Origin: Colius striatus
Taxonomy: Eukaryota; Chordata; Aves; Coliiformes; Coliidae
DNA: 64,000 nt
Assembly: GCF_028858725.1 (NCBI RefSeq)
Contig: NC_084790.1
Span: forward strand, 5,958,001-6,022,000
Reading direction: 5' to 3'
The notes beneath the pieces are model-generated. The model made no database searches. It saw only the letters and a list, made by a program, of their open reading frames with translations, and was not told where the DNA came from. The position numbers and the translations under genes were made by a program. Shown here piece after piece: positions 1 through 9,800 of this stretch (its first letter is position 1; the number at the start of each line of letters is the position of its first letter).

Positions 1-3000
1 CAGATTCACACCTGTGTCACACGTGCGCACGCTCCAGGCTGCACACACAGCAAAGCCCCCGTGGGCCACTCTGCCTCTGTCCCCCCTTCACTCTTCCCGT
101 CACCAGGAGGAGACTCGGCCCTTGGGCCTGTGTTGTGGTGACAGAGCTGCCGGCAGCCGGTGCTCAGGGCTCGGCGCTGGGTGGGCCGTGCTGCCGGGTG
201 TGCGCGGTGTCCGGCTCCCGGCCTCGCCGGCCCCGTGCCAAATTCCTCCGCCCCCACAGGAAGCCATCGGCGTGCTCAGCGCTCGCTCTGCACCGGGGCC
301 AGACAAGGCCGGAGGGATGCCGGAGGGAGAAAGGGCTGGAGGAGAGAAACCAGGTCAGCCCTGAGCCGCCAGCGTCACCCTGGCAGGCAGCGGCCGGCTC
401 CTTCGAGGAAGCAGGGCGAGGATCCGGCTCCGTGACGTCCCCTCCGGCACGCGCGGCACGCGCCAGTCACGCCTGGCCGCTGCTCGCTCGCTCGAGGAAC
501 TGACCCGGCCCCACGGTCCCCACCATGGGATGAGCCCCAGATAAGGGCATTCACCTCCCTGGGGCGCAGGCAGCCTGAGGGTGAGGAGGGGGCTTCAAGG
601 GAAGACACTTGCTAAGGGGTCACCTCAGCTGTTGCCGGTCTGGGAGCCTCAAGGCTGTGGTGAAGGGCAGCAGAAGGACTGGGCTCATGTGATGCCTGCA
701 CTGTGTGGTGCTCCCATCCCCAGGTACCACTTCACCCCTGGGTGCTGCTCCCCTGCCTGGGTGCCACTGCCATCCCCAGGTGCTGCTCCCCTCCCCAGGG
801 ACTGCTACCACCTCTTAAGTAATGCTCTCAAATTGTTGTCCCACCCCCAAGTCGTGCTCCCACACCCAGCAAATGCCCCTGTCCCTGGGTATCACTCACA
901 TCTCCAGGTGATGTGCCCATCCTGACCCTGTCCCATCCCAGGTACCACTCCCATCCTTGATACTTATCCCTTCCCTGGTTGCTGCTCCCTTCCCTGGACA
1001 ATATTCTCTCCTTGAGCAAAAATCCTCCTCCCATCCTTGCCTCCATAAATGCACCTTCCCCCCTAGCCCATCCCCCTCCCTGTGCTGCAAACTCGAGGGG
1101 GTCTCTGCCCTTCTCCCGTGCTCCTTCCTCTCCTCCCGGCTGCCTTTCAAACACAAACACCACTCAGTGGAAAATGTGACCCGCTGTGGAGGAGCTGCAG
1201 ATAACTCGGGGCCAGGCTGGGGCCAACTGGAACAGCACAGGCTTGGCTGCAGCCCCAGCAGAGCCCATGGCAGCTGGGGGGGGCGGGGGACCCGGCAGGG
1301 GGAGGGGCACAACTCGGGACTCCCTCGCACCTCACTGCCTCCCGCCTCCAGCATTGCTCCTGCACCCAGCCCCATCCTGTGCACAGTCCCAGCCACAGCC
1401 AAGTCCCCACGGGAACAGACACAGTACAGGAAGATGCTGTGGGGACACACAGTGCTTGGGGGCTGGTGGGACCTTCCCTTGGCCCATCTCTGCACTGCAA
1501 TGGGGTGGAGATGCCCAGGCATGGTGGCACGTGGATGGGATGGAGATGGCCTAGGATGACGCTGAATGGGCAGGATGGAGATGCCTGGTGAGGCAGCTGG
1601 ATAGAGAGGATGGAGATGGCCAAGGCATCACGGCTGGTGGCAAGATGGATGGGACAGAGACTCCTGGGGCTCGTGGCTGGATGGTCAGGGTGGTGCTGCC
1701 TGGGGACAGCAGTGCATGGGCAGGGAGGAGACGGCCTGGGATGGTGCTGGGAGGGCAGGGCAGCGGTGCTCCCAGCCCATCCGACGGGCAGCCGGAGGTG
1801 TGTGGGCTGGGAGCAGCAGCGGTCGGAGGAGCCCGTTTGTTTCTCATTAGCGGCTCTTGGCAGGAGCTGTGGAAAAAATAGCTTCAAACAGCAGAGCTAG
1901 AAGGGAAAAGGCCAGGCTGAGGGAGGAGAGAGGGGCCGCAGTGGGGAAGGGGGGCACTGGGCCAGGCAGGGGATGGGAAGGGGTCAGGGTGACGGTGGTC
2001 TGGGCAGGACACAGCAATAGGGTCAGAGACACACACAGTTGCCTCTGCAGTGTCCCTGTCCTCAGGGAGCAGCGGTTGGATCCGTGTCGGAGACCTCCAG
2101 CTTGTGTGCGCTTGTGAAGGGCTGGGACACACAGCCGGGCTCATCCCTCTCAGCCCTGGCCGTGTAACCCCTGCCCCCACCCCTGGAGGCTCCCACTGCA
2201 GCCCCAGTCGATTCTCACGTTTTTGGGGGGCCCTCGGCAGAGCCGCTTACGCAACCACGTGTCTGCAAGTGCTGGCAACTCCGCCAAGTCAACCAAAAGC
2301 GAGCGGGGGACGGGGGGAAGAGAGGGAGAGGCTAGTGAGGATCTCAGAGAGTCCACCCCGCTCCTCCTGCCTCGTGGCACAACAGGGATTTGGCGTGTCC
2401 CTCCCTGGCATGGCTGTGTTGGGGTGGCACTAGTGCCTGGTTGGGCTGGGAAACCAGCAGCGGCAAGACGGGGTCATCTGAGGACGCTGCTTCTCCCTAC
2501 TGCCAAGGCAGGGCTGTGCCCGTGGAGCAGTGGCACCGTGGCAGCCGTGGCAGCGGGCACAGTGATGGGACGCCGATCCCTGCAGGGGCATCAATGGGAA
2601 CGGGGACATGGACATATATATGTGCACCCCCCATATCTGTGCCCATGTGTCCGGCCAGGCTTGGCCACCAGCACCCACCTGGTTTTGTGGCTATTTCTGC
2701 CTCCAGCTTGGATTTAATTCTACCCTGCCCACAGCTGGTGTGTAATTAAGAGCCAAAAAAAAAAAGCCCTGGCTGCCCTCTCATCCTCAGGGATGTGTGC
2801 ACACCCATTGCCCTGCCCTGGGGTGGGCACGGGTTGCAGGCACCCATGGTCCCAGCTCAGGCGGCCCCGACGGAGTGAAGGAGCCCCATGGCAGAGAGCT
2901 GTTAAACTCAGCACAGCTGGGAGGCCTGGGGTGTGGGACGGGGTGTCTTGCCTGGCTGGGGTGGCTCTGCCTCAGCAGGAGACCAATGTGGGGGGATTTC

Positions 3001-5300
3001 CCTGATGTGGGACCCACCGGGGGCACAGGAGGACATGTGGCGACAAATCCTACGTTAAGCCCTTGAGCCAATTACGCTGCCGGAGCCACCCTGAGGCCCG
3101 TGTGGCAAAGGCCCCGTGCCCTGGGCAGCTGTAAACTCCTTAGGAGGATGATCCTGCTTAGGCCAGAGCCCCATGACCCCCTCACCTCCAGCCCCCCATG
3201 TCTCTGAGCCCCCCTTCCTCCCCAGCATCCTGTCTTGATCCCAAACTGTCCCCTTGTGCCACCCTCAGCATGCCCTCTGCCACCGCCTGCCTGCTTGCCC
3301 TTGGCAACTCACCCTCTTGCCAGCTGGGGTGTGGGGCACGCTGTGGGTCAGCCCCCCAGGCACATCCCATGGCAGGGCTGTCAGCAGCCTCCCCAGTGCA
3401 GGGCTCAGGGTGCTGATCGGCTTTGGAGAGCTTATGGCCCTGAGCTGGATGCCCAGTGGCTCTTCACACCTGCCAGACAATCCTCCTCCTTCAGCCTCAC
3501 CATCAGCTCCTCATCTCTGATACTGCAGTAGGGCATGACCAGAGGGTGTGCAAGGCCAGATGTCCCCCATGCCACTCTGCATACCCCATGTGCAACGCTG
3601 GGCAGCCCCCGTGCCACCTCCTACACCCTGAGAGCCACCCTGTCCACCGCCTGTGCCAGCCCCTGCACCCTGTGAGCCATCCCAAGCATCCCTTGTGCCC
3701 ATTCCTCACCCTGAGTGTGCACTGCACACAATGCTGTGCACACAAACAAACATTGCACACAAGCTCTGCACACCCCTTGCATCGCAGACACCCCCTCTTG
3801 CACCCCCACTACTGAGCAGGAGCACAGGACCCCACTGGCCACTGCTCTGGGCCCCACGGGAACATGGTCCTTTCCCTGCCCAAGGGAAACAGACGCCTGT
3901 CCCTTGGGAAGGGGAGCATGCAGCCTGGCCAAGGCCCTAAATCCTGCCCTGCCCAGAGTCCCCAGGGCTCAGGGCTGTCCCATTGTCACCAACGTGTCTC
4001 ACACAATCACTGGGAATGAATCAGTATCACACAGCCCTGGCACCTCCCCAGCATCCCCCCCCCCATCAAGCATCCCCTAGTCCCTGTAACACCCCCCAGC
4101 CCCCCTCATCCCCAGCATCCCCCCCAAGCTGTCCCCTCAGTCCCACCATCAGTGTGAGGCCCCCTGAACACCCTCCCCACACCAGCCACAGCCGACACCC
4201 CCAGACTGCGGAGAGGGTCCCGGGGGGGCGCGACCGGGGAAAGCCCAGCCCCAGACGGGGAGCAGCCGCAGGGGCCGGGGTGGCCGTGGGGACACGGGGA
4301 CGTTGCCACATCAGCAGCAGCGGGAAGGGCCCCAGCCCGCAGCTGGCAGCCAGATGGGGTGGGGAAAGGCAGCGGCCGGGGCCGGCCCCGTGCTGTCCTC
4401 CTGGCCGGGGACCCCCGAGGAGGGAGAGCGAGCCGTGGGGGTTCCCCTGAGCTCCGCGAAACGGGGGAAGGAGGGATGGAAGGGGGAAGGAGGGATGGAA
4501 GGGGGAACGAGGGAGAGCTGAGAGGGATGGGCGGAGGGACGGACCGGGGGCGGAATGGAGGAGGGACGGGTGCAGGTGCGGGGGGTGACAGGCTGCATCA
4601 AGGGGAGGAGCCGGGCATTTAACAGACCCCCCATCTCCCTCTCCAGCCCACCCCCGGGGGGGACATCGCTCAGTCCCTGGGGACCCTACTGCACCCCCTC
4701 AGCCTGGGACCCCCATCAGCTAGGCACCGGGGCTGGCAGCAGGACACCCCCGAGGTGCCATGACACCCCCGCCACACGCAGCACCGAGCACCAGTCAGGC
4801 CAGGCCAGGCCACGGCGTCCCGGGGGTCCCCGCGCCAGCAGCAGGATGACCTCAGCCCTCACCACAGCCAAGTGCCAGCACCTCTCAGCCTGGCACCAGC
4901 GCCTGTCAGCCTGGTGCCACCCCTCAGAAAGACCCCGAAGTGTCCCAACTGCCCCACGGCGGGGGTCCCCCAGGGCCCCTACCCAGGGCAAAGTCCACAG
5001 TGGGGCAGGGTGCGTGCAAAGGGCAGCGGGTGCTGGCTGCAGGGAGCGGGGTGCCCCGGGCACCCGGGTCCAGAGTCCAGCTCCAGCAAGGAGAGTGGCA
5101 CGGCCATGCTGAGGACGCCTGGGTTTGTTGGTGAGGGGATGGCGGCTCTCCGCAGAGGGACCGTGCCCAGGGAGGGTCCCTGGGGCTGGAGGCTGTGGGA
5201 TGGGGATCTGAGAGTGGCCCCACATGTGGGGGGACAGGGGTTGTGAGGGGTGCCAGGGACGGGAGACCTGCCAGCCCCCAGCACACGCCTCTCGGTGTCC
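1..5300. other. Non-coding / unassigned stretch
   Basis: I find no exon here that I can support on either strand. The open frames are short, low-complexity and G/C-driven, with no recognisable domain and no consistent set of splice sites. The stretch contains degenerate minisatellites near 700-1,010 (about 30-bp units around cccaggtgctgctccc), 1,500-1,770 (units around ggatggagatggcc) and 3,540-3,800. A GC-rich segment with a TATA-like gcatttaaca at about 4,614 could be the promoter of the small membrane-protein gene that starts at 5,309, but this is inference. An undetected 5' exon of that gene could also lie here. Confidence 0.5.
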
Positions 5301-5308
5301 CCAGGGCC

Positions 5309-6222
5309 ATGTTCACCCTGATGATCATCATCTTCATAGCCATCATCTTCCTCATCCTGAGCTTCCACCTCTGCCAGAAGCTCTGCCACAAGGAGCCTGT
5401 GCCTCCCCCGCCCTACACGGACCCTCAGGCCCCCGTGCCTCCCCCGCTGACAGCGATGCCCACCCTCCCCAGCCTTCCTGGTGGGGGCATCCCCATGGGC
5501 CTGGAGCCCCCACCCTACAGTGAGGTGGGTGCCACCTGGCTGAACCTGAGCATGGGGGAACGTGTGGGCTGCGGTGGGTGTGGGGGCTATGGGGTGCTGC
5601 ATGATGGGGCTATGGGGTGGTGGGTGAGAGGGGTAGAAGATGATGGGTGTTGGTGGTACGGGGAAGCCGATGCTGGAGATATGGGGTGGTGGGCCTATGG
5701 GGCGATGGGTGCTGTGGGCATGGGGTGCGGGGTGCTGGTGGCAGCAGATTTATGGGATAGTGGGTCTACAGTGTGGTGGGTGCTGGGGCCACAGAGCGAT
5801 GGGTGCTGATGGCAGTGGATCTACGGGGTGACGGCTGCTGATGGTATGGGGAGATGGATGCTGGGGCTATAGGGTGATGGACACTGGGGCTATGGGGCTC
5901 AGCAGGGCATGGGGGGACTATGGGGGCCCACAGGACCCTCCCCATCCTAGAGACATCCTCCTTTACTCCCATGCACTCTGCCTTGCCACGTCCCAAACAG
6001 GGTAATTCAGTTTTAGTATCCTAAGGTCACCCTGGGGTGGGGGTACTCTCTTTCCTCTGGGAGCTCGAGAGGGGGTGCCACATGCCCCCCACTCCACTGA
6101 CCCCCTCTCACCCTTAGGTTGCAGCAAAGCCCTTCCTCTACCCGCCGCCACAAGGACCGTGCCCTGAGTGCGGCCACAGCCAGGGGGCTCAGCCCCCCTT
6201 CACCAACCAGACCAGCTTCTAG
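5309..6222 (+). CDS. Small single-pass membrane protein with two PPxY motifs (TMEM92-like)
   Basis: Two coding exons are visible: 5309-5524 (72 codons, donor GTGGGT) and 6118-6222 (34 codons plus TAG), giving 106 residues. The protein opens with a hydrophobic segment (about residues 2-20, MFTLMIIIFIAIIFLILSF), followed by a Cys-containing stretch (HLCQKLCHKE). A proline-rich cytoplasmic-type tail carries PPPY twice (PPPPYTDP and EPPPYSEV), the usual ligand of WW domains such as those of NEDD4-family ligases. PPPYSEV followed by KPFL resembles the tail of mammalian TMEM92 (PPPYSEVILKP), but I see no Cys-rich ectodomain exon, so orthology is only a suggestion. The chosen ATG lies four bases after a good splice acceptor, so an upstream exon (UTR, or signal peptide plus ectodomain) probably exists. 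A GATAAA variant poly(A) signal sits at 6709-6714. The gene ends tail-to-tail with the RETSAT-like gene. Confidence 0.6.
5540..5920. repeat. Degenerate minisatellite in intron of the PPxY gene
   Basis: Repeated blocks of the type tggggtggtgggtgctgggg and ctatggggcgatgggtgctg fill the single visible intron. The repeat explains the long open frame that runs through from the upstream exon, so that read-through should not be taken as coding. Confidence 0.75.
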
Positions 6223-6584
6223 GGGTGGCCCTCCAAGGACAGTCCGGTGACAATGCTGCCCTTTGCTGAGGGGGAACAGAGACCCAGGCATTTGGGACCA
6301 TCTGGATGCCCGGGTCAATATTTCCCCCTCCAGATGCCTGAGTCCAGGCCCCCCCTGCCCATGCCATCAGAGCACTGAGGGGTGTCTCTATTTATTGTTT
6401 TTAAAGTGTAAAAGAGCTCCCTGCTCTGCTGGTTTCGGGGGGTTGGGGAGGCTTGTGGGGGGATACAGGGGAAGAAGGGGGAAATTTAGGGGTGGGCTCC
6501 AAAGCCTGCATGTACCCACAGCTGTCACTGCATGAGCTTTGCCAGACAGGCATGTGAGCGTGCAACCGCCGGGGCCCTGGCACC

Positions 6585-6710
6585 TTGTCCCTATCTCCAT
6601 CCCCACTCCATCCTATTTCCAGTCCTGTCTCCATCCCCATCCCATTCCTAATTCCATCCCATCCCTCCCCTGTCCCCATCTCATCCCTATCCCATCTCCA
6701 TCCCAAGAGA
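6585..6710. repeat. Pyrimidine-rich simple repeat
   Basis: Repeats of ccatccc, ccctatctccat and similar units lie in the short gap between two convergent genes, just before the poly(A) signals. Confidence 0.7.
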
Positions 6711-6737
6711 TAAACCCAGGCCAGTGGAACCTCAGTG

Positions 6738-6743
6738 TTTATT
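6738..6743 (-). terminator. Poly(A) signal of the RETSAT-like gene
   Basis: TTTATT on the plus strand reads AATAAA on the minus strand, about 60 bases downstream of the RETSAT-like stop codon. Confidence 0.7.
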
Positions 6744-6801
6744 GAGCTGGGCCCATATTCCCTGACAAGAGGCTGTCCCAACGGTCCCTGGCCCCGGCCA
6801 C

Positions 6802-9800
6802 TCATGCCACTTGCCGGCCCAGGCGCCGCTTGATCTTCTTCTTGAGGAGCAGCAGGTCCAGGTAAAGCAGACGACCCAGGACGGCAGAGGCGCAGAGCAG
6901 CCCCCCGTGCAGGGCTCCTGCCAGCCCACAGCTGAACACGTCCTGCCCTGGGGATGAGCATGGTGGGACACGGCCACCCCCGAGGGGGACACTGCCACCA
7001 CCACAGGGGACACGGCCACCACTACCATGGGAGGACGTCCCAAGCTGCAGGGAGCCCATGGGGACACTGCCTGCAGCCTGGAGTTGGGCACAGGGACAGG
7101 GGGACACGGGGACATGAGGATGCAGGTCCCTTACCTGTCAGGTAGAGGTTCTTCACAGGCGTCTCAGCTCTCATGGCAGCCACCACAGCCGGGCTGAAGC
7201 GGGCAACGTCGTGCTCGGTGCCGTACATCTCCCCGCGGGGAGCCGCCAGATAGTGCTGGTTGGTGAGCGGCGACGCTGCCTCCACGAACTCTACCTGCCC
7301 GGGCAGGACATGGTGGGTGCTCGGGACACGTTGGGGTGCACAGGGCACAGGGGGCATGGATGGACCCATCCCACCAAACAGCAGGTCCCACCATGACAAG
7401 TCCAAGTCTACCTGGGGGATTCCCACCCCATGCAAAGATCCTGGGGGCTGTGACGGCCGTGGCTTTGCAAGGCACCTTGTCCCTGTCCTCACCGTGCACC
7501 CCATCTCCACTCTGCACCTGTCCCCATGGCTGTGAGCCCCCCTGTCTCTGCACCCCGCGTGCCTGGGGATGGTGGGGGACCCTGTCACCTTGTCGCGGAG
7601 GTGTGGGAAGCGCTGCAGAGCCCGCTCCAGCAGGCGCTGGGCGATGGCCATCTTGTACTGCTGGTAGTCGGGGCCGCGGTGCTTGGCACGGGTCCCAGCC
7701 CACTCCTCAAACCACTCATACCGTGCCATGGTCAGGATGGTCATGCACGACCGGCCTATGAGGTGGGGGACAACCGGTGACACTCCCAACCTATGGTGTG
7801 GTACCCCAGCCTGGGACACGGCAGTGCTGGTGCCCTCCCAGATCCCAGCTGGTGCGATGAAGGTGTCTCTGAGCCTGCAAAGCTGAGCAGATCAGGGCTG
7901 CAGAGCTGGGGGTGGCACACGGGGACCCCCCTGCTCCATACCTGGGTGCCGCTGCTCATAGGTGGGGTCCTTGGCAGCAGGGAAGGTGATGAACATCATG
8001 GCCAAGTTTTCAGGGACGTCATCACGGCTCAGGGCAGAGTAGTGGGTCATCCTGCAGGCAGAGCGGGTAGCACTGTGTACCCAACCCCCTCACCCTGTAC
8101 ACACCCCCCTCACCCTGCACACACTTCCCTCACCTTGCACACACTTCCCTCACCCTGCACACACTTCCCTCACCCTGCACACACCCCTCACCCTGCACAC
8201 CCCCCTCACCCTGCACACACCCCTCACCCTGCACACCCACCCCTCACCCTGCACACCCACCCCTCACCCTGCATACACCCCCCTAACCCTGCACACACCC
8301 CCCTCACCCTGCACACACACCCTCTGCACCCACCCTGCGGTGCCCAGGGGCCCCTTACATGGTGTCCAGGTCGTTGTGGGGGTAGATCCAGAAGTTGGTG
8401 GCAGGCAGGGCCAGCTCAGCAGCGCTGCCCCGCAGCCCTGCAAACACCAGGAAGGAGCCCATGCCGTGCCTCACCATGGCCAGGCGGGAGCGGATGCCTG
8501 CAGGACATGGGACATGATGCCCTAACCTGGGGTTGCTGGGGACACTGAGGACACCAGGAACATGAAGACATTGGTGATACTGGGGACACAGGAATGCTGG
8601 GGACACTGAGGACATCAGAAACACTACTCAGGGATGCTGGGGACAGTAGTGATGCTGGGAACACAGGGGACATCAGGGACATGGGAATGCAGGGATACTG
8701 GGGACACTAGTGATGTTGGGGATACAGAGATGCTGGGAACACTGGGATGCTGGGGACACGGGGAGAGGGTACCTGGGTGGCTGCGGAGTGGGGTGGGCAG
8801 CAGCTTGCCAAAGGTGTTGAAGACGCCAGCGTCGGAGATGACGATGGGGGCAAAGATCTCCACCTCCTCCTCACTGGGCCCCTTCTGCACCACCACCCCT
8901 GTGGGCACAGGGTGGTGAGAGGGCGCAGGGCACTGCCACCCCAACCCCTTGCGTTGTGCCCCCGCAGCAGGGAGGCAGCTGGGGGTCAGCACTCACCCAC
9001 GGCAGCGCCAGCGGGGGAGGTGAGGATGCGAGTGACCAGGGCACGCACCAGCACGGTGCCCCCGGCGCGCTCGATGAGTGGCACGATGTGGAAGGCGATC
9101 TCGCTGGCCCCCCCCCGCGGGTACCAGGCCCCGCGCTGGTAGTGATGCACCATCATCACGTTCACTAGGAAGCTGGAGTCCCGTGGGGCCGTGCCTGGGG
9201 ATGGGGGACAGCGGGGCTGACTGGCAGAGATTTTCCCTGTCGTGACACAGCTGTCCCCTGTTGTAGCGTGGCCCTTCCATACCATAGCACAGACTGCCCT
9301 ATTGCAACACAGCCCTCCTCTGTCACAGAATCATCATAGAATCATGCAACCATAAGGGTTGGAAGGAACCTCTAGAGATCATCCAGTCCAACCCCAGGTC
9401 TCACAGCCTTTCCTCACAAGAAAGATGTTCCAGTCCCCTGATCGTCTTTGTATCGTGATGGTGCCAACCCCTGCTGTGACACGGCCCTCCCTTATCATGA
9501 TACAGCCCTCCCCTATCACAAAGTAACCCCTGTTACAACAAGGTCCCTCTCTGTCACCATGCTGATGCTGCCCTTCCCTGTCATGACATCACCTCTTCTC
9601 TGCCCTGGTGGGGCCTCATCTGGAGTCCTGTGTCCAGCTCTGGGCTTCCCAGCTCAAGAGGGACAGGGAACTGCTGGAGACAGGCCAGCACAGGGCCACC
9701 AAGATGATCAGGGGACTGGAGCATCTCCTTGCCAAAGAAAGGCTGCAGGACCGCAGGCTGTTCAGCGTGGAGAAGAATGAGAGGGATCTTACCAATGCTT

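Noticed and set aside
896-1887. Long frames of 200-246 codons on both strands
   Set aside because: Compositional; no domain, no splice support, and located in degenerate repeats.
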